Of a stretch of DNA of 45,396 bases, positions 17,635-25,602 are shown piece after piece. Within the stretch, counting starts at the first letter, position 1. The number at the start of each line of letters is the position of its first letter. The notes beneath the pieces were generated by a model that worked only from the letters and a program-made list of their open reading frames with translations, was not told the DNA's origin and did not search any database. The position numbers and the translations under genes are program-made. Origin of the DNA: Oscillospiraceae bacterium. GTDB taxonomy: Bacteria; Bacillota; Clostridia; Oscillospirales; Oscillospiraceae. The stretch is taken from positions 1-45,396 of the forward strand of contig CACWYC010000017.1 in assembly GCA_902765025.1 (NCBI GenBank). Reading direction: 5' to 3'.

Positions 17635-19217
17635 TATTCAGCGCCCTCCTTTCTATGCTGGGTCATCAGTAGGCCCACTTCCTCCTTGGTGATGGTACGT
17701 CCGTCCACCACGCCGGAGACCTGGCCGCCGCACAGCACCACGATCCGGTCGCACAGCTCCAGCAGCACGTCCAGATCCTCGCCTACGTAGACCACGGCCC
17801 GGCCCTTCATCTTCTGCTCGGTGAGAAGATTATAAATGGTATACGAGGTGTTGATGTCCAGGCCGCGGACGGCGTAGGCCGTCATCAGCACGGCTGGCTC
17901 CTGGGCGATCTCGCGGCCCACCAGCACCTTCTGCACGTTGCCGCCGGACATACGCCGCACGGGGAACTTGGTGCTGGGGGTCACCACCTCCAACTCCTTC
18001 CAGATGCGGTTGGCCAGCGCCTCGGGGCCCTTGGTGTCCACGAAGACGCCCTTGCCCTTGCGCCAGGAACGGAGCATCATGTTGCCGGTCATGCCCATGG
18101 TGCCCACGAGACCCATGCCCAGACGGTCCTCGGGGACGAAGGACATGGCGATGCCCGCCTTGCGGATGTCCATGGGGTCCATGCCCACCAAAGACTGGGG
18201 CTGGTGCTTGGGCTGGCCGCTTTCATCGGTCTCGGCATAATCCACGTCGGGATCGTAGTAGAGGATCTTGCCCTCCTTCACCGGGTAGAGGCCGGCGATG
18301 GACTCCAGCAGCTCCTTTTGGCCCGAGCCGGCCACACCGGCGATGCCGAGAATTTCGCCGGCGTTGGCGGTGAAGCTCACGTCGTCCAGACGCTTGACGC
18401 CCAGCTCATCGTAGGCCGTGACGTGCTCCAGCACCAGGCGGGGGGTGGGGTTGACGGGCAGGGGACGGTCGATATTCAGGCTGACGCTGCGGCCCACCAT
18501 CATATCGGTGAGGGACTGCTGGTTGGCATCCTTCGTGGCCACGTCGCCGATATACTCGCCCTTGCGCAGGATGGCCACCCGGTCGGACACATCCAGCACC
18601 TCGTGGAGCTTGTGGGTGATGATGATGAGGGACTTGCCGTCGCGCTGCATGTTGCGCATGATGGCAAAGAGCTTGTCGGTCTCCTGGGGGGTCAGCACGG
18701 CGGTGGGCTCGTCCAGAATGAGGATGTCGGCGCCGCGGTACAGCACCTTGACGATCTCCACCGTCTGCTTCTGGGAGACGGACATATCGTAAATCTTCTG
18801 GTTGGGCTGGATGTCGAAGCCGTACTTCTCGCAGATCTCCTTCACCCTCTGGCCCGCCTTTTTCAGATCCAGGCGGCCTTCCTCCTCCAGGCCCAGGACG
18901 ATGTTCTCCGTGGCGGTGAACACGTCCACCAGCTTGAAGTGCTGATGGATCATGCCGATGCCGTTATCGAAGGCGTCCTTGGGGGAGGCGATGGTGACGG
19001 GCTTGTCGTGTACGTAAATCTGGCCTTCGTCGGGATAGTAGATGCCGGAGAGCATGTTCATGAGGGTGGTCTTGCCGCTGCCGTTCTCGCCCAGCAGAGA
19101 CAAAATCTCGCCCTCGTGCAGCGCCAGGTTGATGCCGTTATTGGCCACCACGCTGCCGAACCGCTTGGTGATGTTCTCCATCCGAATGGCGTTCTTCACA
19201 GGTTCCAAGGCTGTCAT
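17634..19217 (-). CDS. BMP-type nucleoside ABC importer, duplicated ATPase
   Basis: A 527-residue ATPase with two nucleotide-binding domains in one chain, like YufO/NupO and RbsA. Domain 1 has Walker A GENGSGKTT (about 42-50), a weak signature (MSVSQKQ) and Walker B ILILDEPTAVLTP. Domain 2 has a degenerate P-loop (GVAGSGQKELLESIAG), the signature RMSGGNVQK and a degenerate Walker B AVLMTAYAVRGLD. So only domain 1 has a standard catalytic Walker B, as in relatives. The ribosome site is poor: GAAAGG lies almost next to the first ATG, and translation could also start at MENITKRFG 12 codons in. It follows the lipoprotein gene after a 188-bp gap with a hairpin. Confidence 0.92.
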   Translation of the reverse strand: MTALEPVKNAIRMENITKRFGSVVANNGINLALHEGEILSLLGENGSGKTTLMNMLSGIYYPDEGQIYVHDKPVTIASPKDAFDNGIGMIHQHFKLVDVFTATENIVLGLEEEGRLDLKKAGQRVKEICEKYGFDIQPNQKIYDMSVSQKQTVEIVKVLYRGADILILDEPTAVLTPQETDKLFAIMRNMQRDGKSLIIITHKLHEVLDVSDRVAILRKGEYIGDVATKDANQQSLTDMMVGRSVSLNIDRPLPVNPTPRLVLEHVTAYDELGVKRLDDVSFTANAGEILGIAGVAGSGQKELLESIAGLYPVKEGKILYYDPDVDYAETDESGQPKHQPQSLVGMDPMDIRKAGIAMSFVPEDRLGMGLVGTMGMTGNMMLRSWRKGKGVFVDTKGPEALANRIWKELEVVTPSTKFPVRRMSGGNVQKVLVGREIAQEPAVLMTAYAVRGLDINTSYTIYNLLTEQKMKGRAVVYVGEDLDVLLELCDRIVVLCGGQVSGVVDGRTITKEEVGLLMTQHRKEGAE

Positions 19218-19362
19218 CCTTTCTTTCGGTCAGGCGCGCCGGAAGCGCCCGCACGGAATTCGATACCAAGGGTATTTTAGCATATTCCCGGCATCTTGTA
19301 AATCAAAATCCACAAAAATTTTTTGGAAACTACAAAAATTCTGTTAGTTTTCAATAAGAAAA

Positions 19363-19386
19363 GTGGGCCGCCGTCGGGCGGCCCAC
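19363..19386 (-). terminator. Intra-operon hairpin between lipoprotein and ATPase genes
   Basis: A perfect 10-bp stem (GTGGGCCGCC / GGCGGCCCAC) with a 4-nt loop, followed on the minus strand by TTTTCTT, 20 nt after the lipoprotein stop. Its place suggests partial termination that keeps the binding protein more abundant than the membrane complex. Confidence 0.75.
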
Positions 19387-19405
19387 CTGGGGGCGGGGAA
19401 ACGAA

Positions 19406-20629
19406 TCAGAAGGCGGTATCCAGCAGGTTGATGCCGTCGATGGTCAGATCGAAGTAGGGGGCGGAACGGAACGTGGACTCCTGGAAGTAACCGTCAGCCA
19501 CCACCTCGGTATCGGGGGTATAGGCGGGATCGGAATCCACGTCAGCCATGTAGCTGGTCAGAGCGGCACCATTTACGGTGAAGTTGGCGGTGTCGAACAC
19601 GTGCAGCGTACCGGCCTCCAGAGCGGCCTTGGCCTCGTCAATGGCGGCCTGGGTGCCCTCGGGAGCCACGGCGGTGTTGAGCTCGGTAAGCTCGACGGAA
19701 CCGGTGGCGATGGTGCCGGTGTAGTCAGCGTCGATGGGCTGGCCGTTCATCGCGGCGGAAATGGCGTAGACATAGTAGGGCACCCAGTTGATGCGGGAGG
19801 AGATAATGTAGGTGTTGGGAGCCACGGAGATGGTGCTGCCGTTATAGGAGACGTCGGGCACACCGGCGGTCTCGCAGGCGGTGGGGGCGCCGAAGGAGTC
19901 GGCGTGCTGGGAAATCAGAACGCAGCCGCCCTCAATCAGCTTGTTGGCGCCTTCCTTCTCGGCGGCCTCATCATACCAGGAACCGGTGAAGGTAACATCC
20001 ATGGTCACGGTGGGAACGATGGAGCGAACGCCCAGGAAGAAGGAGGTATAGCCGGAGACCACCTCGGCATAGGTGAAGGCGCCCACGTAGCCGATCTTGG
20101 GGTTGGCGTCGGTGACTTCGCCGGACTCCATCATGGCCTTCAGCTTCATACCGGCGGCAATACCGGCCAGGTAGCGGCCCTCATAGATGGAGGCGAAAGC
20201 ATTGTGGTAGTTGGCCAGGCCCTCGGTGTGGGCGCGGGTGCCGGTGGAATGGCAGAACTCAACATCGGGATACTCTTTGGCAGCCTGAATCATGTAGTCC
20301 TCATGACCGAAGCTGTCAGCGAACACGATCTTGCAGCCGCTGTCCGCCATATCGGCAGCGGTCTCGTAGCACTCCTGGCCTTCGGGTACGTTGGTCTTCA
20401 GAACGTATTCGACGCCAAGCTGCTCGCAGGCTTCCTTTGCAGCGTTGATGAAGTTCAGGTCATAAGTGGAGTTTTCGTCGTGCAGGGTGATAAAACCGAC
20501 TTTGAAGGGGGCAGAGGTCTCCTCGCCGCCTTCATTGGAGGGTGCGGGAGTCTCGGGGGCGCTCCCGCCGCAGGCAACCAGGGACAGGGCCATGACCAGG
20601 GCGAGAATCAGTGCAAGAAACTTCTTCAT
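19406..20629 (-). CDS. BMP-family (Bmp/PnrA-like) substrate-binding lipoprotein
   Basis: A 407-residue lipoprotein. The signal peptide ends in the lipobox LVACGG (Cys at about residue 20), followed by a Ser/Glu/Pro-rich linker. The mature part begins FKVGFITLHDENSTYDLNFI, typical of Bmp/PnrA proteins, which bind purine nucleosides in relatives; further family stretches are FADSFGHEDYMIQAAKEYPDVEFCH and NPKIGYVGAFTYAEV. AAAGGAGG precedes the ATG at 20629. It is first in the importer operon behind a very good promoter. The ligand is inferred from the family and the neighbouring purine genes. Confidence 0.92.
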   Translation of the reverse strand: MKKFLALILALVMALSLVACGGSAPETPAPSNEGGEETSAPFKVGFITLHDENSTYDLNFINAAKEACEQLGVEYVLKTNVPEGQECYETAADMADSGCKIVFADSFGHEDYMIQAAKEYPDVEFCHSTGTRAHTEGLANYHNAFASIYEGRYLAGIAAGMKLKAMMESGEVTDANPKIGYVGAFTYAEVVSGYTSFFLGVRSIVPTVTMDVTFTGSWYDEAAEKEGANKLIEGGCVLISQHADSFGAPTACETAGVPDVSYNGSTISVAPNTYIISSRINWVPYYVYAISAAMNGQPIDADYTGTIATGSVELTELNTAVAPEGTQAAIDEAKAALEAGTLHVFDTANFTVNGAALTSYMADVDSDPAYTPDTEVVADGYFQESTFRSAPYFDLTIDGINLLDTAF

Positions 20630-20653
20630 TCTTTTTTCCTCCTTTAATAATAT

Positions 20654-20727
20654 AAAACACGCGGCTGAAAGTAAGGTTAAATTTGCCGCGTGCCTGAATA
20701 ACGGGCGTCGCCCGGCATTCATGAGAT
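20654..20727 (-). promoter_or_regulatory. Structured 5' leader of the importer operon
   Basis: Between the promoter and the lipoprotein ribosome site the transcript can form two hairpins: TGAAT..CGGGC/GCCCG..ATTCA (20694-20720) and CACGCGGC/GCCGCGTG with a 20-nt loop (20658-20692), the second followed by TTTTATATT. This could be an attenuator or a small ligand-binding RNA. No named riboswitch class is recognised. Confidence 0.5.
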
Positions 20728-20743
20728 GGGGTTCGATAGTGAC

Positions 20744-20772
20744 ATTATACGGGAGAATTGGCAGGATTTCAA
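20744..20772 (-). promoter_or_regulatory. Sigma-A promoter of the importer operon
   Basis: Minus strand: -35 TTGAAA (complement of 20767-20772), 17-bp spacer, perfect -10 TATAAT (complement of 20744-20749). It lies about 110 nt before the lipoprotein start. Confidence 0.85.
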
Positions 20773-20841
20773 TAACAAATCGGCGATGATTCATCATTTC
20801 TTTTCAATATCTGACAGAAAAAGAAACGATGAGGGAGAAAG

Positions 20842-20873
20842 TTCACCAAAAAACGGGAACGATTTTTGGTGAA
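20842..20873 (-). terminator. Terminator of the carbamate kinase gene
   Basis: TTCACCAAAAA pairs with TTTTTGGTGAA, about 43 nt after the arcC stop on the minus strand. The T-run is built into the 3' arm. It separates arcC from the importer promoter. Confidence 0.7.
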
Positions 20874-20916
20874 AATAGGCAAGGGTTTTGTGAAAAACAT
20901 CACAATTCCGTTTTCG

Positions 20917-21852
20917 TCACTGGTGGATACGGGTGCCCGTTTTCCCGGCGATGCCTTCCTGCGCCTTTTGCAGCAGGGTGATGAGGGCGGTGCGGCCGGG
21001 GCGGGACAGGGCGAATTTCTCCGCGGCCTGGACCTTGGGCAGCATGGAGCCCTTGGCGAACTGGCCTTGGGCGATGTATTCCTCCACCTGGGCGGGGGTG
21101 AGATCGTCCAGATCCTGCTGGTCGGGGGTGTTGAAGCGGATGGCCACCTTCTCCACGGCGGTGAGGATCACCAGCACGTCGGCCTCCAGCAGCTCGGCCA
21201 GCAGCTCGGAGCCGAAATCCTTGTCGATGACGGCGGGGACGCCGCGAAGCTGGCCGTTCTCGCGGATGATGGGGATGCCGCCGCCGCCCACGGCGATGAC
21301 CACGTGGCCGGCATTGCACAGGGCGCGGACGGAGTCGATCTCCACGATGTCCACCGGCTTGGGGGAGGGCACCACCTGGCGGTAGCCGCGGCCGGCGTCC
21401 TCCACCATGGTGTAGCCCCGCTGCGCCGCGATGCGCTCCGCCGTCTCCTTATCGTAGAAGGCGCCCACGGGCTTGGTGGGGTTCTGGAAGGCGGGGTCCT
21501 CCGGGGAGACCACCACCTGGGTGACCACGGTGGCCACGGGCTTTTGGAGCCTGCGGCGGGCCAGCTCGTTGTCGATGGCCTGCTGGAGATGGTAGCCGAT
21601 GTAGCCCTGGGACATGGCGCCGCACTCCGGGAAGGGCATGTCCGCCTTGATGGCGCCGCTCTCGGCGGCGGTGGAAAGGCCCAGGTTGATCATGCCCACC
21701 TGGGGGCCGTTGCCGTGGGCGATGACCACCTCGTTGCCGTCGGCAATCAGGTCCACGATGGCGCTGGCGGTCTCGGTGACCAGATGGAGCTGCTCGGCGG
21801 CGGTGTTGCCCAGGGCGTTGCCGCCCAGGGCGATGACGATTCTCTTGCTCAT
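20917..21852 (-). CDS. arcC: Carbamate kinase
   Basis: A 311-residue amino-acid-kinase-fold enzyme that makes ATP from carbamoyl phosphate and ADP, releasing carbamate. Landmarks are IALGGNALG (7-15), VVIAHGNGPQVG (about 43-54), CGAMSQGYIGYHLQQA, the VVPSPKP segment, VIAVGGGGIP, the AVIDKDF motif and GTRIH at the C-terminus. The start has AGAGAGG about 12 nt upstream, a slightly long gap. It directly follows ygeW (71-bp gap with a hairpin) in the same direction. Together they would release carbamoyl phosphate from a ureido compound and convert it to ATP, the energy-yielding step of the pathway. Confidence 0.95.
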   Translation of the reverse strand: MSKRIVIALGGNALGNTAAEQLHLVTETASAIVDLIADGNEVVIAHGNGPQVGMINLGLSTAAESGAIKADMPFPECGAMSQGYIGYHLQQAIDNELARRRLQKPVATVVTQVVVSPEDPAFQNPTKPVGAFYDKETAERIAAQRGYTMVEDAGRGYRQVVPSPKPVDIVEIDSVRALCNAGHVVIAVGGGGIPIIRENGQLRGVPAVIDKDFGSELLAELLEADVLVILTAVEKVAIRFNTPDQQDLDDLTPAQVEEYIAQGQFAKGSMLPKVQAAEKFALSRPGRTALITLLQKAQEGIAGKTGTRIHQ

Positions 21853-21882
21853 ATTAAATATGTACCTCTCTGCGCGTATAGG

Positions 21883-21916
21883 GGGATAGCGGGAACGCTG
21901 CCGCTCCCGCTATCCC
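21883..21916 (-). promoter_or_regulatory. Hairpin in the ygeW-arcC gap
   Basis: GGGATAGCGGGA pairs with TCCCGCTATCCC, starting 8 nt after the ygeW stop on the minus strand. It lacks a T-run in that orientation, so it may be an RNA-processing or stability element rather than a terminator. Confidence 0.55.
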
Positions 21917-21923
21917 ATTGTTT

Positions 21924-23117
21924 TTAGAAAATCTTGCGCTTTTCCTTGCCCTCGTCCAGCTCCATCAGGGCCTTGACGGGGTCCTTCACCTGGGCCAGGA
22001 AGATCATGGCCGCGATGACATAGGGCTTATAGCTGGCCTGCTTGTACAGGGGCACCAGGTAGCGGTCGAACACGGAGTTGTCCACCTCGCCCTCGGGGCA
22101 GCTGAGGCCGGAGATGTCGGCGGGCAGGCAGTGGAGATACAGGGCCTTGCCGCCACGCGTCAGCTTCATCATCTCCTCGGTGCAGGCCCAGTCCTTGTGC
22201 TGGGCGTTCTGGGCCAGGAGGCGCTTTTCCAGGGCGTCGATGCCCGCCTTGTCGCCGGCGGCATAGAGCTTGGTGCGCTCTTCCATGGCGGCAAAGGAGG
22301 CCCAGCTCTTGGGGTAGACGATGTCCGCATCCCGGAAGGCTTCCTTCATATCGTTGGTCTTATGGAATTGGGAGCCGTACTTCTCGCAGTTGCGCCTCGC
22401 CACGTCCTCCACCTCGGGCATCACGTCATAGCCCTCGGGATGGGCCAGGGTCACGTCCATGCCGAAGCGGGTGAACAGGCCGATGACGCCCTGGGGAACG
22501 GACAGGGGCTTGCCGTAGGAGGGGGAGTAGGCCCAGGTCATGGCCACCTTTTTGCCCTTCAGGTTCTCCACGCCGCCGAAATAGTGGATGACGTGGAGCA
22601 TATCCGCCATGCACTGGGTGGGGTGATCCACGTCGCACTGCAGGTTCACCAGAGTGGGCTGCTGCTCCAGAATGCCGTCACGGTAGCCGTCCTTCACGGC
22701 GTCCATGAAGGTCTTCTGATACTTGTGGCCCTCGCCGATGAACATATCGTCGCGGATGCCGATGACGTCGGCCATGAAGGACACCATGTTGGCGGTTTCA
22801 CGGACGGTCTCGCCGTGGGCGATCTGGGAGGTCTTCTCGTCCAGATCCTGCACCTCCAGGCCCAGCAGGTTGCAGGCGGAGGCGAAGGAGAAACGGGTGC
22901 GGGTGGAGTTGTCCCGGAAGATGGAGATGCCAAGGCCGGAGTCGAACACGCGGGTGCTCTTGTTCCGCTCGCGCAGGTCGCGGAGGGCGTCGGCCACGGT
23001 GAAGACGGCGTCAATCTCGTCGTCGGTCTTGTCCCACGTCCAGTAGAAGTCGGTCTTGTACATGTTGTTGATGTTGAGGGTGCTGAGGTGGCGTGCCAGT
23101 TCCACAGTCTTACTCAT
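21924..23117 (-). CDS. ygeW: Knotted carbamoyltransferase YgeW
   Basis: A 397-residue aspartate/ornithine carbamoyltransferase homologue. The carbamoyl-phosphate loop is FRDNSTRTRFSF (residues 68-79), longer than usual in this subfamily by the preceding GLGIS. Others are QIAHGETVRET, DVDHPTQCMADM (the HPxQ motif) and LYLHCLPADISG. These match the YgeW group found in selenium/purine clusters, thought to work in the phosphorolytic direction on ureido compounds. AGGAG is 8 nt before the ATG. It lies between ygeY and arcC, all on the minus strand. The substrate is inferred from context. Confidence 0.93.
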   Translation of the reverse strand: MSKTVELARHLSTLNINNMYKTDFYWTWDKTDDEIDAVFTVADALRDLRERNKSTRVFDSGLGISIFRDNSTRTRFSFASACNLLGLEVQDLDEKTSQIAHGETVRETANMVSFMADVIGIRDDMFIGEGHKYQKTFMDAVKDGYRDGILEQQPTLVNLQCDVDHPTQCMADMLHVIHYFGGVENLKGKKVAMTWAYSPSYGKPLSVPQGVIGLFTRFGMDVTLAHPEGYDVMPEVEDVARRNCEKYGSQFHKTNDMKEAFRDADIVYPKSWASFAAMEERTKLYAAGDKAGIDALEKRLLAQNAQHKDWACTEEMMKLTRGGKALYLHCLPADISGLSCPEGEVDNSVFDRYLVPLYKQASYKPYVIAAMIFLAQVKDPVKALMELDEGKEKRKIF

Positions 23118-23182
23118 AGGTCGTTCTCCTTTTATGTAAAGATGGAAGTGTGTGGGGGGAGGCGGAAAAAAGCGTCGCAGAC

Positions 23183-23285
23183 TTTGCGCCGCGCACGGCG
23201 CAAATAAGTGCAATCATCCCGGAGGACGACATGCGCGTCCGGAGGGATACCCTGCATCGGTTTTCGCGGTGAGCGGAAACCGATG
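23183..23285 (-). promoter_or_regulatory. Tandem hairpins in the ygeY-ygeW gap
   Basis: TTTGCGCC/GGCGCAAA (23183-23204) and a 13-bp stem CATCGGTTTTCGC/GCGGAAACCGATG (23255-23285). On the minus strand the first is followed after 11 nt by six T, like an attenuator in the leader of ygeW. No clear promoter was found in this 210-bp gap. Confidence 0.5.
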
Positions 23286-23294
23286 AAAACCCAT

Positions 23295-23320
23295 TCAAAA
23301 ATGCGCTTGCGCATTTTTGA
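23295..23320. terminator. Palindromic terminator after ygeY
   Basis: A perfect 12-bp stem (TCAAAAATGCGC / GCGCATTTTTGA) with a 2-nt loop, 7 nt after the ygeY stop. The T-rich 3' arm provides the tract. Confidence 0.65.
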
Positions 23321-23327
23321 GGTTATT

Positions 23328-24725
23328 TTACTTGATGTCGTTGCCCGTCAGCTCCTGGCGGAAGGCGGTGGCGGTGCCGTCCTTGTTCTCGGGCTTATAC
23401 AGCATGGGGACGGCGGCGTACAGCGCGGCGCAGGTGACCAGATCCTTCTTCCAGGTAATCTCGTTGGGGGCGTGGGCCTGGGACTCGGCGCCGGGGCCGA
23501 AGCCTACGCAGGGGATGCCGTAGCGGCCCTGGATGGACACGCCGTTGGTGGAGAAGGTCCACTTGTCGGTGAGGGGACGGCCAATGCGCTTTTCCCTGGC
23601 GGTGTCGTCGGCATAGAGGCGCTCCTCACCCCACAGGGCGTGGTGGGCGTCTACCAGGGCCTGGACATGGGGGGCGGTGGCCTTATTGATCCAGGTGGGG
23701 AAGAAGCACTCGGTCTCGTACACGTGGCCCGTCCAGGCGGGACGGTCATACATATACATGGACACCTTTACGTCCTTGGCGTACTTACGGCAGGCGGGCA
23801 AATCCTCAATCTCTTTAAGGCAGGACTGGTAGGTCTCGCCGGCGGTCATGCGGCGGTCAATGGAGATGGCGCAGCTGTCCGCCACGGCGCAGCGGGAGGG
23901 AGAGGTGTAGAAAATCTGGCTGGTGGTGCAGGTGCCGCGGCCCAGGAAGCGGGCGTCCTCATAGTGGTCGGGGTTATACTTGGGATCCAGCATCTTCACC
24001 AGGCCCTTGATCTCCACAGAGTCGTCGGCGGGATTCTCGTTGAGGTCACGGACGTTCTCGATAATCTCCGCCATCTTATGGATGGCGTTGTCGCCCCGCT
24101 CGGGGGCGGAGCCGTGGCAGGAAACGCCGTGGACGTCCACCCGAATCTCCATGCGGCCCCGGTGACCGCGGTAGATGCCGCCGTCGGTGGGCTCGGTGGA
24201 GATGACGAACTCAATCTGGCTGCGGGCGTCGTCGGGGCCCTGGAAGTACTCGTTGACGATGGACTGCCAGCACATGCCGTCGCAGTCCTCCTCCTGGACG
24301 GAGCCCACCACCATCATCTTATAGCCCTCGGGCAGCAGGCCCAGGTCCTTCATAATCTTTACGCCGTAAGCGGCGGCAGCCATGCCGCCCTCCTGGTCGG
24401 AGCCGCCGCGGCCGTAGATAATCTCATCGGTCTCATAGCCCTGGTAGGGGTCGGCCTCCCAGTTGGCGATGTTGCCGATGCCCACGGTGTCGATGTGGCT
24501 GTCGATGGCGATGATGCGGTCGCCATGGCCCATCCAGCCGATGACGTTGCCCAGCTTGTCAATCTCCACCTTGTCGTAGCCCAGGGATTCCAGCTCCTGG
24601 GCGATGCGCTTGACCACCCGCTCCTCCTCACAGGACTCGGAGGGGATGGCAATCATATCCCGCAGGAACTTTACCATAGCAGGGCGATAGCCCTCAGCCG
24701 CTTTCTTAATGGCCTCAAAATCCAT
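23328..24725 (-). CDS. ygeY: YgeY-type M20-family hydrolase
   Basis: A 465-residue di-zinc M20 peptidase/deacylase. Ligand motifs in order are DSHIDT (75-80), [10 protein letters not shown] (105-114), VQEEDCDG (143-150), a distal STEPTDGG and FGPG...HAPNE with the last histidine. The dimerisation domain contains [15 protein letters not shown]. These match the YgeY selenium-metabolism-linked hydrolases, which occur next to ygeW and arcC and act on ureido/amino-acid intermediates. The start at 24725 has GGGAGG 8 nt upstream. It is first in the minus-strand ygeY-ygeW-arcC series. Confidence 0.92.
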   Translation of the reverse strand: MDFEAIKKAAEGYRPAMVKFLRDMIAIPSESCEEERVVKRIAQELESLGYDKVEIDKLGNVIGWMGHGDRIIAIDSHIDTVGIGNIANWEADPYQGYETDEIIYGRGGSDQEGGMAAAAYGVKIMKDLGLLPEGYKMMVVGSVQEEDCDGMCWQSIVNEYFQGPDDARSQIEFVISTEPTDGGIYRGHRGRMEIRVDVHGVSCHGSAPERGDNAIHKMAEIIENVRDLNENPADDSVEIKGLVKMLDPKYNPDHYEDARFLGRGTCTTSQIFYTSPSRCAVADSCAISIDRRMTAGETYQSCLKEIEDLPACRKYAKDVKVSMYMYDRPAWTGHVYETECFFPTWINKATAPHVQALVDAHHALWGEERLYADDTAREKRIGRPLTDKWTFSTNGVSIQGRYGIPCVGFGPGAESQAHAPNEITWKKDLVTCAALYAAVPMLYKPENKDGTATAFRQELTGNDIK

Positions 24726-24805
24726 ACGCAACCTCCCTAACTCTTCGGCGTGACACGCCCCGTTATGTATCATTCCGGGGGACGGCATCCCCCTCTTTCC
24801 CCTCT

Positions 24806-24833
24806 ATCATAGCACGATGAAAACAGATGTCAA
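24806..24833 (-). promoter_or_regulatory. Sigma-A promoter of ygeY
   Basis: Minus strand: perfect -35 TTGACA (complement of 24828-24833), 16-bp spacer, -10 TATGAT (complement of 24806-24811). The leader has a small GGGGGAT/GTCCCCC hairpin. Confidence 0.8.
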
Positions 24834-24873
24834 ACAAAAATTTTGAAATCCTAAATCTTTTTTAGAATTTTTC

Positions 24874-24901
24874 TTGCTTTTGCCGGTATTTGTGGTATAG
24901 T
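24874..24901 (+). promoter_or_regulatory. Promoter of the PAS-HTH regulator operon
   Basis: -35 TTGCTT (24874-24879), 16-bp spacer, -10 TATAGT (24896-24901). It faces away from the ygeY promoter, with about 40 bp of A/T-rich DNA between the two -35 boxes where a regulator could bind. Confidence 0.65.
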
Positions 24902-24948
24902 GAAACTGTGAAAGTGAAAGCCGCGGACGAAGAACAGAGGTGAAAGCG

Positions 24949-25602
24949 ATGGAGAGCAGACGACTGGAAACGCTGAAACAGATCGCCCACGGCATCGCCG
25001 TGCAGTTCGGCGACAAGTGCGAGGTGGTGATCCACGACGTGACCCCGGGACGGCCGGATCACACCATCGTGTACATCGAAAACGGACACGTGTCCGGCAG
25101 AAAGGTGGGCGACGGCGCCTCCCAGGTGGTGCTGGATCAGATTGCCAATCTGGAATCCCAGCCGGAGGACCACCTGTGCTACCTGATGCGGACGCCGGGG
25201 GGCAAAATCCTCAAGTCCTCCACCATGTACATCCGCAACAGCCGGGGGGCGGTGGCGGCCATTTTCGCCATCAACTACGACGTGACCAACCTGATACTGA
25301 TGCACCAGGAAATCGGGGAGATGACCATGCCCCGGGACACCGCCCACACCGAGCCGGAGAAGATCATCAACGTCAACGACGTGCTGGAGGAGCTGATCAC
25401 CCAGTCCATCCGCCTGGTGGGCAAGCCGGTGGCGCTGATGAGCAAGGACGACAAAATCAAGGCCATCCGCTTCCTCAACGACGCAGGGGCCTTCCTGGTG
25501 ACCAAATCCGGCGACAAGGTGGCCAAATATTTCGGTATTTCAAAGTACACACTTTATTCCTATATCGACGTGAAAAAACAGGAGGAGAAGAAAAATGGGT
25601 AA
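24949..25602 (+). CDS. YheO/DauR-type PAS-HTH transcriptional regulator
   Basis: A 217-residue regulator. Residues about 8-115 form a PAS-like sensory domain (LETLKQIAHGIAVQFGDKCE...VVIHDV...GHVSGRKVGD) as in YheO and DauR. The C-terminal part (about 160-205) is a helix-turn-helix (IKAIRFLNDAGAFLVTKSGDKVAKYFGISKYTLYSYI) with VAKYFGISKYTLY as the likely DNA-reading part. The ATG at 24949 follows AGAGG by 8 nt; a GTG nine bases earlier is less likely. Its last 8 nt overlap the next gene. Back-to-back with ygeY, it most likely controls the purine/ureide genes in response to a pathway compound. Confidence 0.88.
   Translation: MESRRLETLKQIAHGIAVQFGDKCEVVIHDVTPGRPDHTIVYIENGHVSGRKVGDGASQVVLDQIANLESQPEDHLCYLMRTPGGKILKSSTMYIRNSRGAVAAIFAINYDVTNLILMHQEIGEMTMPRDTAHTEPEKIINVNDVLEELITQSIRLVGKPVALMSKDDKIKAIRFLNDAGAFLVTKSGDKVAKYFGISKYTLYSYIDVKKQEEKKNG

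Noticed and set aside
20654..20727. A purine or xanthine riboswitch upstream of the importer
   Set aside because: The expected three-way junction or internal-loop consensus could not be matched; only two simple hairpins are seen, so it is reported as a structured leader only.
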